From positions 2,270,001-2,334,000 of the forward strand of contig JAQFVV010000143.1 of assembly GCA_028023455.1 (NCBI GenBank): DNA of 64,000 bases, read 5' to 3'. The stretch is from Epiperipatus broadwayi (Eukaryota > Onychophora > Udeonychophora > Euonychophora > Peripatidae). A program made the translations under genes and the position numbers. The notes beneath the pieces are model-generated. The model was not told the DNA's origin and did no database searches. It saw nothing but the letters and a program-made list of their open reading frames with translations. Below, in pieces: positions 10,584 to 22,244 of this stretch; the stretch's first letter is position 1; each line of letters starts with the position of its first letter.

Positions 10584-11742
10584 CACCTGGGTCTTTTTTT
10601 ATGTGGTAAATAGGTTCTATAGAAAACCTGCATTAAAAAAATTGCACAAAAATAGACTTAACTTTCTTTGAAAAATGTGGGATAGGTTACAAAATTTTCA
10701 AAAATCACATAAAAGCAAAGCTACAATGTAAAATTACTTTAAAATTTGCATAAAAAAAATAAAATAAAGTACGACTAATAAAAATTTTCAAATATTTGAA
10801 AAAAATTGATACAAGACAAACTTTTTTATTAATTATTTAATTTTATTCAAAACAATGTTTTTATGTGTAATTTATTTTACATTTTTTCATACATATTTTA
10901 ATCATTATGGCTATTTAACAATATGCAGTTCGTTTGTGAATTGGTAAGATATCAGATTCATCACAAAAGGAAATACAATTAGTGCCAACTTCACTCTCAT
11001 GCTGTGTTAATGGTTTCTGTCAACAATGTAATCGGTAATTAAACTTTGAGATGATTTTATTGTTTATGAAGCTCATGATATCCAGAGTGCTATGTCTAGC
11101 TGTTAGAGAATGCATTTCCACGAGTGCAGCTATATATATATATAACACACTTCCACGAGTGTTAATAATGACTAACAGTTAAATTTTCTATTATACACAT
11201 ATATACATGGAGAAACTTTTAGACAGAAAAAAGTTACAAGTAAAAATATTTAAAAACTTTTAAAGATATATTCTTTTTAAGTAGAAATTAAAAGTTGTTA
11301 AATATTTTAAAGTAGAAATTAAAATTCTTAATTATTTTTACTTGTAACTTTTTTCTCTCTAAAAGTTTCTCCATGTATATATGTGTATAAAAGAAAATAT
11401 AAACATACACATACATACAACTATTTAGCTCTCATTGGAATTTAGTTTATAAGTCATGTCATTAACAAGAAAATGTTTTTCCAATTGATTAGAAATCTGA
11501 AGACTTTCTTGAGTCATTTTTGCTGTGAAACAAACAGGTTATACTTCTGTTTTCATTCTTTTTCTAAATCTTCTACAGGATCTAAATTTATCGCCAAACC
11601 TTTTTTCAACAGGCATTTAAAGTAATTAAAATTTAATGGTGTATATAAAACAGGGAAACCATGGTTTTTAATTAAATATGAACTTCTTTATCGCATAAAA
11701 AGATATTAAGAAGAAACATGAACTGCAAAACAGACCCAGGTG
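10584..11742 (-). mobile_element. pogo/Tigger-like element, copy M2 (inverted, inside gypsy RT)
   Basis: Left end CACCTGGGTCTTTTTTTATG and right end CAGACCCAGGTG match the M1/M3 termini. The right flank is TA, while the left flank is AA, probably a mutated TA. The interior is in the opposite orientation to M1 and M3. It interrupts the gypsy RT a few codons after the YMDD box, so it inserted after that element. A 198-bp palindrome is nested at 11192-11389. Confidence 0.75.
11192..11389. repeat. Nested 198-bp inverted-repeat element in M2
   Basis: Arms of about 58 bp, from TATACACATATATACATGG to its complement CCATGTATATATGTGTATA, with a few mismatches and an A/T-rich centre. It is absent from M1 and M3 at the equivalent place, so it is a later MITE-like insertion. 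Confidence 0.6.
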
Positions 11743-12716
11743 TATTTTAAAATTTAATCTTTAGATTAGTTTTTCAGAAATTAATTTTCTGACAGGTAAT
11801 TAATAATCATAATTTGAATGTATGGTCAAAAAAGCGGTTCACTGTCACATGATTTCAATAATTATTGAGATCCTAAGTAATTTTGTTTATCATTTACATT
11901 GCATTTGCTTGATAATTTTTAAAATGTTATATTTAAAATTAGTACTTCATATTATTATCATACTGCTTAAATATTGAATAGTTAATATAATTATCATGTT
12001 TGTATAAAAAAAAATGAATGCAAGTGAACTATTAGAATTTCTAATACTTTTAGAAAATGAGTTATTAATGTATCAACTTTATGAATATTGTCTGTTGAGA
12101 TAGAGAAATACAGCAATATTTGATTTCTAAATTATATAATGTAACAAATGAATAAATATATAATTTTAGTGTGTGTTATTGAAATCATTTGTGCATGAAA
12201 AATTTAAAACCATCTTGAAATAAATTTAGATCTTTGTTGTTTTTTTATTAATATTGTTTGAAAATTATTTTTGCAATGAGACTTGTATATTTTTATGTTA
12301 ATAGTTAGTTATTCTGTGTGGAAGATATAGGATGGCCGGGAGTGTTACATGAAATCCTAGGTGTTTAGGGATGTTTTTGAAAGGCTGCTATATTATCACA
12401 CTTTGAATTTAAATATACAGGTAACAAAGATATATATTTCCATGGACAGGTGTATTCCCTTATAGTCAATAAGAGCTAGAATAAAGCCATGATGTGAATT
12501 TTTAGGTACCTGATAAATATGGAACTATTATTTTTTTAGTGCTGTATTCATATATTTTACTCGTTTGAATTATTGTGATTATTCCATATCCTACACTATA
12601 ATTGCTATCTATCACCACAGAAATCACATCATAGAGGGTAGTTTTTATAAGATGGTAAAGTAATAGCTAAACAGTTGATAGTTTACGTGAAGGCAAGATG
12701 AGACATATATAAAAAA
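11743..12716. other. AT-rich non-coding region
   Basis: Nothing coding is seen. The downstream half of the interrupted gypsy pol does not resume after M2, so the rest of that element was deleted or is beyond recognition. Confidence 0.45.
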
Positions 12717-13873
12717 TTTGTTTGTCATCAATGAACCAACATATCCCACTGGACGGCGCGGTTTTCGCGCTAAAACACATAAAAATGCCATTTCCATGGC
12801 CAACACGTTCAAACCCGCGTTTTCTATAATACCTTTGTGTTGTACTACAGATTGCAGGCCACTATGTCACGTCGCAGTACAGCATGTATGTTTATGCAGC
12901 AAATACATTTTCCCAATTCGCAGAGTTTATAAAAAGGTTACGGCTTGGGGAGAGGGTGTGTTTTTTTTAATTGGATGGAAATGTTATTTTCATTGGATTT
13001 TTTTTTATTTTAAAGTATTGAAATGTTCAGATTTTGTAAAGTAATAATTAACAGACTTTTTACACCATAGTGTATTGAAGTTTTAAGTAGTAAATGTTGA
13101 CGAGATATATGTATAAAGTGAATTGGAATTAGGTAACGTGTCAAGTAACGTACTGTTCGTAACATTTCCACGAGACATTTTAACATTGCACCGTGTGTAT
13201 ATTTTTGAAATAAAAAAGAACGTTAACACAAAAATATCCAGTAAAAAAAGTACAATTGTACACTGTATTTTTAAAGTCATAAAAAGCATATATTATAAAC
13301 ATTTTATATATATATTTGTCATTGTTTAAAAAAGTTTGTTTCTTTCTTTTCTCCGACTACTGTTATACTTTGTTGAATATAGTTTACGTTTATTGTTATC
13401 ATTTATTTTATAGATGTTAGTAAAAAAAAATATTTACAAAAATACGATTTTGATATTTTTTATTTTAACCGTAAACCTAACCCTAAACCTAACCATAACA
13501 ACTTTTACTTGTCATTCTATTTGAAATAAAAAATAACGGTAAACAACAAAAAAAAAAAGCCGTAACCCCAGTAAAAAAATCTCCAATAGAAAATTGATTT
13601 TTCTAATAAAAAGAAAACTACAAAAGACGAATCAAATTGTAATTTATTTTATTTTACATTTATTATTATCATTTAATTTGTATACGTTAATAAAAAATAT
13701 TTAAAATTAAATAATATTTAAAAAAGACGATTTTCTTTTGTTTTTATTTTCACATTACAAAAAACACATCAAAATGATTATAATTAACGGCCCGTGAATG
13801 ATCATATTTTATAGTTTTAGCATGATAACTGCACCATCCAGTGGGATATGGTTGCTCATCGACGACAAACAAA
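12717..13873. mobile_element. Terminal-inverted-repeat DNA element, family unassigned
   Basis: Begins TTTGTTTGTCATCAATGAAC and ends with its imperfect complement. The match extends about 60 bp inward through CATATCCCACTGGA and a GC-rich GGCGCGGTT segment. The target duplication is ambiguous because both flanks are A-rich. The interior has telomere-like CCTAAACCTAACC repeats at about 13469-13498 and long A/T runs. A 108-codon frame that starts inside the left TIR (12718-13044) has no recognisable domain and is not accepted as a gene. Likely a non-autonomous DNA transposon; the superfamily cannot be named by eye. Confidence 0.65.
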
Positions 13874-14500
13874 AACTTCTATCGCAAATGATATTCAACT
13901 ATTTGATGATTGTCATAGTATATAAAATAGAAGAGGAATGATTAATATTCCCACAAGTATTAGACATTATTTAGCTCAAACAAATGCATATTTGATTTGG
14001 AATAAAAGTGAGAATAATGAAAAATGATTGGAATGTTATAAATATAAAAATAAAGGAAATACAATTATCAAGCAATATAATTTATTAATTTTTTTTTTAA
14101 TTTGCTATAAAAAATCAAAACTTATTTAAAATAGAGAAAACCCATGAAATTATATTTTAAATATTTTTGGCACAAATAGTTAATTTGCAGAGGTATTCAT
14201 ATTTTTCTTTAAATTTTCTGATATTGGAGTATCAGAGTATAGTATATCCAAATATTAAGAGGACGCTTTGCTAACTGCCATGGAAATATTTTAATAATTT
14301 TGAAAATATTTTATTATTTATCGAGTTTAAATAGGTGTATTTTATACCTAAACTTATATTTAAAAACTACATTATATTTTTTTATAATAGCATAAATGTA
14401 GTACTAAGTTTTTTAGAAATTGGGAGATTTAGTTTAATTATTTCCCACTACAAAATAATAGAATATTGTTTTATTAAATAAGAATAATATATCATTATCT
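13874..14500. other. AT-rich non-coding region
   Basis: No supportable feature was seen between the TIR element and the tandem duplication. Confidence 0.45.
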
Positions 14501-14855
14501 CTGTAAGATTTATATTTCTTAGATAGTCGGAATGAAGGCTATCTTATTTTTATTTACTTGTAAAAATTTGGTTGTATAAATATTTTAATTTTAGATATTG
14601 TCAATTTTTATATTACTGTTTGTAAATTTTTTATTTATTTTATAATCATATTGTAATAGCTATAATGTAGTTTAATCATCTGTAAGATTTATATTTCTTA
14701 GATAGTCGGAATGAAGGCTATCTTTTTATTTACTTGTAAAAATTTGGTTGTATAAATATTTTAATTTTAGATATTGTCAATTTTTATATTACTGTTTGTA
14801 AATTTTTTATTTATTTTATAATCATATTGTAATAGCTATAATGTAGTTTAATCAT
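14501..14855. repeat. 180-bp unit in tandem duplication
   Basis: Unit 14501-14679 (starting CTGTAAGATTTATATTTCTT) is repeated at 14680-14855. The copies are nearly identical; the second lacks about 4 bp after GGCTATCTT. The high identity in an AT-rich non-coding setting points to a recent duplication. Confidence 0.85.
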
Positions 14856-15639
14856 AATAAAATTGTTTTTAAAATTAATATCCTAGTTGAGTTTTGTCTA
14901 CACATTATTCATTTGATTTTTCATTTCACATGCATGACCCATAGAAATTAATGATTTAAAATATTTATTTTGCACATGATTCGTAAATATTACTTTAAAA
15001 TATTTCTATTACATTTAATTGGGTAATAAAGTATATGATTATTAGTATTATTATTGTAAAAGACATGATCATTGGTGATTATTTTAAAATGATTCAACAC
15101 CAATTTGAGATACTTAATATTGCCACTATATAATAAAATATATTTTAAGAAATTTTCAAAAAAATTATCTATGTAAATGGTAGTTGATGTTTATAAATCA
15201 ATTTTTCCATGTTTATTACTCTGTACAAATTGTTTTCTAGAATAAAAGTTCTTTTTTAATAAAAGAATGCCACATAAAATAAAGATTGTATAATGTTTTC
15301 TTGGAATCTTACTATTTTATTGCTAAACACTGATTGTTAAATAGATTTAATGTTAAGAGTCATTAAGTTATCTTAGTGGCTTATTGTTGTAAGGATAGTT
15401 AGATATCATGTAAAATCCCTCACTATATTTAACTCTAGGGTCTTGATTAATTTATTATTAGTAGTATCAGAAATGAAACAGAGATTATTTTTTAAAGAAT
15501 TTGTATTAAAAGACGAGTCAGAATTATCAGTTAATATCTAATTTTCAATTAGTATTTTATTAAAGTAGTAATCAATTTATTTCTGTAATAAATTTATAAA
15601 TCTTGTTAGGATTATTATGTGTGTTTAAAGACATGAGTA
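14856..15639. other. AT-rich non-coding region
   Basis: Nothing coding is seen. It may belong to the 5' part of dispersed repeat B, but a boundary could not be drawn. Confidence 0.4.
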
Positions 15640-16093
15640 TTATGTGGTAGTTTTATATGAATTTAGTCGAGTAATATTCTCATGCCATTGAGAATGTATC
15701 TTTAGGGATATATCCTCAATGTTTAAGCCACTGTACCTTGCTGAATGTCTCATGTGAAGAGTTTTCATAATTGTATTTATTTTTAATCAACCATATTTTA
15801 TTTATAATAATGAGCTAGTCATAAATTAAATCTAGCAAAATGAAAGCATAATCTAGTTGGAACCTACTTATTTATTGTGAATATGTGTTATATTTTAATT
15901 CAAAGTTTCTTATAGATAATTATTACAAAATATTATTTTTATTAGATATTGTGTATTAGTAGTATACCTTGAGCTAGTCTTAATTTTAATTGTTTTAATA
16001 GTCATTGTTTATGCAACTTGACTGTAGTATAAGTTATATCCTAGTTAACCAGATTCTTTAGTTTTCCTTTGGTGAGAGTACAATATATATCCA
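15640..16093 (+). repeat. Dispersed repeat B, copy 1
   Basis: Shares with 42735-43050 the block TATTCTYATGCCATTGAG...GTATC...GGATAT...CTCAATG (a short hairpin), then CTCATG, and finally AGAGTACAATATATAT at about 16076. Identity is patchy, so this is an old repeat of unknown class. The common hairpin and abrupt common end suggest a transposon terminus. Confidence 0.45.
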
Positions 16094-16517
16094 AAGTAAC
16101 AAGAGAGCTGGACTTTAAAATGAATCTGAAACCGATCCAAATTTGAGAAGCCATTCTACCCATGTTTAAAAGTCCCCTTTGAACATTAACTTGCAAGCCT
16201 TTAAGATTTCTTATATACAAACAAAAATTTATGCAAATATGAATCTGACAGAATTCTAGAACAATATAGTCTTACATCAAGGATTTAACTGGTCTCGGAT
16301 TTGTGCAGATATAGTTAGCTTCAGATTACCATCTCACTTAACCTATTAAACATCACAAAAGACAGGATAGCTGTAGGACATGCTCCCCATGTCATATACA
16401 AAATTTCAGGTCTTGCCCCATCCTGTAGTTCCATGTATTACAGTAAACCTCACACCAGCAGATGGACAAGAATTGCCCAGCATACATATTTATATAACAA
16501 AATAGTGAATACAAATA
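16094..16517. other. Moderately GC-richer unassigned sequence
   Basis: Base composition is more balanced than the surroundings (for example 16380-16480), but no open frame or domain could be recognised. It adjoins repeat A copy 2 and may be part of the same decayed element. Confidence 0.35.
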
Positions 16518-16892
16518 GATCATTATCGATCATGAGCTTACTATGGGTCACACCTCTTCGCCCTTCAACGTAAGAACTATATGTGTATGTACTAAGAGGG
16601 ATGATAAGAAAAGAAAATATAGAAGCTTGGGCTATTGCAAGAGATTTTCATTCCATCAATAAAAAAGATTCATGCCCCATTATTAAAAAAAATGGAGTAT
16701 CTAATCACTTCATTTATACACCGAGCCTAATTTACATTTTCAACCATATTAATATAAAGACATATTCCAAACTGTGCATTCTTATTCAGCACTTTGATTC
16801 TGATCTGCCAAAAGCTAGTTTAGTGTATTTAAGTTTTTCTTAGTTTGATTTACCTTTTCAGATTAACTTGACCATTACAAGTTTGTTAGAAT
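16518..16892. repeat. Dispersed repeat A, copy 2
   Basis: 16518-16643 matches 2751-2870 in reverse complement (shared CCATAGTAAGCTCATG, GCAATAGCCCAAG). 16728-16892 matches 2944-3115 directly (shared AAAGACATATT, AGTTTGATTTACCTT, AAGTTTGTTAGAATTAC). An 86-codon frame over this region is not considered a gene. Confidence 0.65.
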
Positions 16893-19212
16893 TACATAAT
16901 TGTATGAAAAGAGTATATATTATTGAGAATTCCATATTCATTTACCATATAAATAATCACAGTAATAACAGCTGTAATTATTAAAATATGGGGAATGGAT
17001 ATTAGAAAATTGACCTGCTTGGTTTAAGATCTCAAAGCAAAATCAAATCCCTTTTTACAAAGGGATGTGGGGGGGGGGGGAAGAGGGAAGCAATATAATG
17101 AAAATCAGATAAATGCTTATGTTGTTGTAATAATCCAATTTTATCTTAAAAATCTATGAACCTTATATCAGTATATTTGATTTTCTTCTACTTTCTATAT
17201 ATATATGAGTTTCATAATTAATCTTTGGTGCTTCAGCAAGATAAAAAGCTAATTTAGCCTGTTTTTGAAAATAAGAATTGGATAGTTAAACTTACTTTGG
17301 TATTTTTAATGATTTTAATAATTCTTCTATGTTTAATGCAATGGTTCACTCAACAACTAATGATCGTAGAATCAATGTTCAATTGTCAGCCACTTCTGAT
17401 GTTAAAATACCACATGACCACTTAAGTGATGAATCATTTGATTATTTAATGCAAGAAGTGCAAATAGCAAAAGTTAAAGCTAGAAAAACTTTCTACTGAT
17501 TATTATGATGTTTTATTTATCCATTATCAATAGACCAAATAATCTTGATATTCTTCATTTGTAAAAAGTTATCACTGAGCAGCTGCCAAATCTGATATAA
17601 GGACCAGACATTTGTGAATCCAGAATCAATTTATTTCTTTTAAAAATATATACAAATAAAACTTATAGGATATCATGGAAATTTGCGATTGATGAAGTAT
17701 TGGGAATTAATTTTTAAAACAGCATCACTTGTTTCTTTTTCTATACTACATCGGGAACATTCTGAAATTGTTTCTGCTTCCCATTTTCGTCATTATATTT
17801 AAATGAAACTGTTTTTCTCTTACAACTGTTATTAAAAGAAATGTATAAATAATTTATATACACATTTTATGTGAGTGAATTTTTTGCTAATCTAATCAAA
17901 ATAAGCTAACAAGTGAATTTCTTTTTTTAAATAATTTTGGAGTATATAAATGCTTAACAGGAGAAGCACTATATTAGTCATAATTAAGAAATGAATATTC
18001 CTTCATCATAAATGCTGCCAACATTTGTTTATTCTTCAGCAGAGTTATACACAAAGGCTAAAAACCCTTAATAGAGCAAAATACTCCAACATTCAGTATT
18101 TGATAAAAATATTATTGGAACAGATTATGGAAAAATAGATTTTTTATCCATTGGACTGATTGTGTGTCACTTTCACGATTGATATTTTAAAATAAATGGC
18201 TTCTCTTGACAATGTTTATTTGTGAAAGAATCTTGAAAAAGATTTGTTGGAAATCATTTCAATTATTAGAAGTTTTTTTCTTCTGATTATGCTACTATAT
18301 CTTTCATTTAATAAGATTCTTAATGCATTTCATATTCCTGTTTAACATCAAAGTACAATTAATGAACAGCTTTTGGCTATGTTCCATATAAACTGATTTT
18401 TAATTGTATCTAAAATACTAAACAAAATTATTATTGGTACTATTATTTACAATCAAGTTGATGACTCCTAATGATCATATAAGCAACACTTCCTGAATAA
18501 CTTCATTTATCAGTTTTTCAGACTATTCCCAGGCATATTCTTCATCGAGATAATACAATTCCATCCACTTTGCTGCTGGATATCCTTCTTTCACTACCAA
18601 CTTTTCAGAGCATTAGTCACTTTTCTAATAAATTAAATAGTCTCGTAGTATTTCAATTTGATTGTTTGAGCTTTAAGCAAGAATAGCTCATTATTTATTA
18701 TTTTCTCATAATTTCTGCCAGTATCATAATACAAAAGTAGTAATATTTTTTTGTTCCGTGCCCAACTTTCACGTTCAGTCAATCATAGAAAAAGTAAATA
18801 ATTTGAAAAATTCTTCATTTTTAAAAATATTTCTCTATACCTAAAATGTTTCACTATATTTTGTTCACTGATAATTTATAATGACTATTGATTGCCGATT
18901 TCTTTGTTATTGATATATGATTTAATGAAAAAACATCATGATTTATTCTTCAGTTTCCTGAAAAAATTTTGATGCAAAGCTATCACTTTTCATATTCCTA
19001 AGTTTTGGCAATAATATCAATTTTAATTTAACTTCACTTCCATTATAATAAGTTCTCCTAAGACAGGCGAATAAATAAATATACAATAGTTGAAAGTTAA
19101 AAGTCATTCAAACATGGAATTTTCTTAAAATAATTTATACAATATATATAATGACATGTAATTTGAAAAAAATTAACACTGCTTAAATATTTTAACTGTG
19201 TTTCTTTTTTTA
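16893..19212. other. AT-rich region with a poly-G tract
   Basis: A run of about 12 G residues lies near 17069-17081. On the minus strand 18480-18800 translates in short open pieces such as GYPAAKWMELYYLDEEYAWE separated by stops, possibly a decayed transposase; no family was recognised. The rest is featureless. Confidence 0.35.
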
Positions 19213-20621
19213 TTTATTTATTACAAAACAATTTTCAGCAAGACAAACTATACATCTTAATTATTTCCCAATATGAGCACATATTCCAAATGGTAGAAGA
19301 AAAAAAAACAACTTGCAATCATTTCTTTTTATTCTTTAGACTATTTTAAAAAAACACACATTTCTCCATTGAAATACTGTACATGTTTACAGAAACTTTT
19401 TACAGAAAAAAAAAATTAATGAAGTTGTTTTCCTTAAAAAAAAAAAAAAACCACTAAATTACATTAGAAATAAAAAATAAATAAGTTGAAAAAAAAAGTT
19501 CTTAATACAAGTATGAATGTATGTGCACAAATGTGTGTACGCATACGCACATATATTTACACACATACAATTATACACGTTTACATATATACACATACAC
19601 GTATATATAAATTATTTTCAAACTGATTCCATACTCCCTTGATCTCCCATTTTCTATTTAAAAAAAAAATTAGCTATGGAACTGGAGTTTTATATATAAT
19701 CTTTGTATGACATAGAAAACCATCATATGATGGAATATCTATGTTTCCAAAAAAAAAAAAATACACAAAAAAGGATCACAATGTTAATGGGAAAATAATT
19801 TCTATAATAAAACAGTGCAAAATTTTTTATTAACTGGTCAATAAAGACAAACAATTTGAAATTTAGAAAAAACAAACAAAAAGCCAAATCTAATAAAGTA
19901 TGGGTGATGAAGTCCTATCATCACAAAATAGGAAAGCTAGTTGTTTGTCTTTAGTGAGGATATCCTTTCCTTTTTCAAAAAATAAAAAGGAAAATTTAGA
20001 TATACAAGAGAATTTTTTTTTCCTCTTTACAATTTTATTATCTATAACAAGGTTTCAATGCATCTTCTAAATATATATCCCCCCCCCCCATATATATATT
20101 TTCTTTTAGGTACAAAAAAACTTGTGAAAATAACAATCTTGATAAAAATTTTGTAATCCAACATAATTATTAAATATATATATATAAAAAGTTAGAACTA
20201 AAATAAAGGGGAAAAAATTCAAAGATTGCCAGTTGCAAGCTTCGTATTTTTTATTTATATATACACAAGGTAATAAAAAGGTCCATATGGAACATATTTG
20301 CACACTCATTTCAATAAAATTAAAATAACTTCAAATCTGATTATAAACTTGAAAAAATATACAATATTATGAACCTTTATAAACAAACAAATAAAAAAAA
20401 ATGAGCATCTCTTTGGAGTTGGCAATTGCTTAATATGTGCTAAAAATAAAAAATAAAGCAAACAATATTATTTATTGTTACTAAAAACAATTTGTGTGTA
20501 GAAATTGCATCTTTATAAAATATAAACATCATAAATTTTTCATTACAGACAATTGCACAGTTCCTTGCCCATTTTTTTTAAAAATAAAAGTGAAAATTAT
20601 TTTTACATAAGGACCATCTGC
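19213..20621 (-). other. znrf1/2: Probable 3' UTR of the ZNRF-like gene
   Basis: Directly downstream (minus strand) of the ZNRF stop codon. It has no reading frame of its own and many A/T homopolymer tracts. On the minus strand AATAAATAAATAAA occurs at about 19209-19222, a plausible polyadenylation signal; other AATAAA copies exist closer to the stop, so the true end is uncertain. Vertebrate ZNRF genes also have long 3' UTRs. A (C)10 tract flanked by TA repeats is at about 20079. Confidence 0.4.
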
Positions 20622-20679
20622 TTAATCTGATGGATGCTCAGGACAAGACCGGTTAACTTCAAACCATGAATCGATGCAG
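20622..20679 (-). CDS. znrf1/2: ZNRF1/2-like E3 ubiquitin ligase, last coding exon
   Basis: This 58-bp exon encodes CIDSWFEVNRSCPEHPSD and a TAA stop, which I recognise as the near-invariant C-terminus of ZNRF1/ZNRF2 proteins. It supplies the last zinc ligands of the RING finger (Cys of SCID, Cys and His of CPEH). The exon starts right after a T-rich tract and TATAAG acceptor at 20680-20681, with one base (C) completing a codon begun in the previous exon (AG at 51993-51994), giving Ser. ZNRF proteins are membrane-associated (N-myristoylated) RING ligases of endosomes, lysosomes and synaptic vesicles that transfer ubiquitin from an E2 to target proteins. Only C-terminal exons are in this window. 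The match over two exons with exact phase agreement makes the call firm; ZNRF1 versus ZNRF2 orthology cannot be settled. Confidence 0.93.
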
Positions 20680-20689
20680 CTTATAAATA

Positions 20690-21450
20690 TATATAAAAAA
20701 AGATCATTAAAATACAAACTTATTATAGTAAAACTATATTTATTAATTTATTAAGTCAAATTATGAATACAAATAACTATAACTATTTCCATATCTATCT
20801 GTTTCATTTTTGTGTACCACAAAGAAAAAATACATTACAAACAAAATATCACATGACATTGCTTATATTCGACATCTGACTTTTAAGAGCAGTAATTCTC
20901 TTTATCCACCTTTACTCTACAGCTATCTATTGTTGGCAAATAATCAGTAAGCACTGTATGGTAATACTATATCTGCATTCTCAGGCTTCTTTCTGGCAAT
21001 TGACTGATGTAATGAGGAGCAACAATACATTCACAATCTAATTATGCTATCTTTAATTCTTTTTTTAAAAATTCAAATTAACATACTAAAATGTAAAGAC
21101 ATTCTAAGCTTGGATAGTATAAAAGATTTAAGATGGTAACTACATTATGATTGGAATTTTATCCTAAAGATGACAGTGGAATATAAACCAATCACTCGGT
21201 TAACTTTTGATTACTCACATTTACAACAGATAGCACTTAAGTAAATAGTGAATTATTGTTTGTAAATATAGATGTAGAATGTAAGCAGAAAAAGTCATGT
21301 AATGTTTTGTTGGTATAGTATATACCATTTTAGACAAAACACTAGAAGTATAAAACTAGTCACTAAAATCTATCCAAGCATAGAGTATAAATATCTTCCT
21401 ACTGCTCATTCAAGTTGGCCACTATAAAAAATAAATACTTAAATGATTTA
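20690..21450. other. Intronic AT-rich sequence
   Basis: No supportable element was seen between the ZNRF exon and the RTE fragment. Confidence 0.45.
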
Positions 21451-21454
21451 AATT

Positions 21455-21615
21455 ACCAAGGAGATTGTAAAAGACCTAGGAAAAGATCATGTGTGAGATT
21501 GATGGATGTAATAAGGAAGTGTGGTGGGATGATGTTGTGAAGAGAGGTTAGAGATTGGAGAAGATGGATTGAACTTCATCAGACCATCCTGAAATGGATT
21601 GATAATGGTTGAAAA
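21455..21615 (+). pseudogene. 5'-truncated RTE-like LINE, 3' end only
   Basis: Translates to the C-terminal tail of the same RTE-like family as the copy at 61401-64000: CKRPRKRS, then LMDVIRKCGGMM, then WRRWIEL and ILKWIDNG followed by a stop, with one internal stop. Only about the last 50 codons survive, the usual result of incomplete reverse transcription. It ends close to the tRNA-like sequence on the opposite strand. Confidence 0.75.
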
Positions 21616-21649
21616 TTGTTGACGATGACTAATGAGAAGTTCAAAAAAA

Positions 21650-21770
21650 GTTTGAGTATTGGAAGTGACAAATCTGAGTATGATCTGGGGACTTTAAGTC
21701 TCAGAATCTGCCACTCTACCACTGCACGAATCCACATGGGGAAGGTTGGACCAACAAAAGCCATAAACCT
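21650..21770 (-). other. Possible tRNA-derived SINE fragment
   Basis: On the minus strand TTCGTGCAGTGGTAGAGTGG resembles a tRNA A-box region, followed by an anticodon-arm-like TCTGAGACTTAAAGTC. The B box is poor. It overlaps open frames on both strands (21579-21821 minus, 21616-21813 plus) that have no recognisable domain. Low confidence without a cloverleaf search. Confidence 0.3.
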
Positions 21771-22152
21771 GATTGGAGGTATGGATATAGCATTATCATC
21801 TATGATCCATTGATTACTCAAAATAACAATAGTGACAAGTTAAAACAAGAATAGAAAGAGTAAAGGATTAAGTATTAATACATTTTTATTAGTATCAGTT
21901 TATAAGCGAATAATCTTATTAATATAAATTTGCCTTTTTTATTACTAATTATGAACATATATAGTCACAGCAAATAGATGAAAATAAGTAGATAGTAAAT
22001 ATGTTAAAATAAAAAAAAAACATTTATATATTTTAAAACTGAATGTTCTTATTTTTACAAAAATGGGGGTGAAAAAAGCAATATATTAAAAATTATTAAT
22101 CATGAGATAATTTGGAATTGACAGTTTATTTATGTATGTTAAATACAAATTA

Positions 22153-22156
<4 letters not shown>

Positions 22157-22184
<28 letters not shown>

Positions 22185-22240
22185 TAATAATAATAATAAT
22201 AATAATAATAATATTAATAACAACAACAACAACAACAAAA
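22157..22240. repeat. Compound trinucleotide microsatellite
   Basis: (ATC)n grades into (ATA)n and then (ACA)n. Its frame reads as poly-Ile/Thr, which explains a spurious 110-codon open frame. (ATC)n also marks RTE tails here, so it may be the relic tail of a minus-strand RTE. Confidence 0.85.
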
Positions 22241-22244
22241 TCGG

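Noticed and set aside
12718-13044. 108-codon plus-strand frame
   Set aside because: It starts inside the terminal inverted repeat of a DNA element, has no domain, and ends in low-complexity sequence.
13469-13500. Telomere-like CCTAA repeats
   Set aside because: Only a few degenerate units within a transposon; not a telomere.
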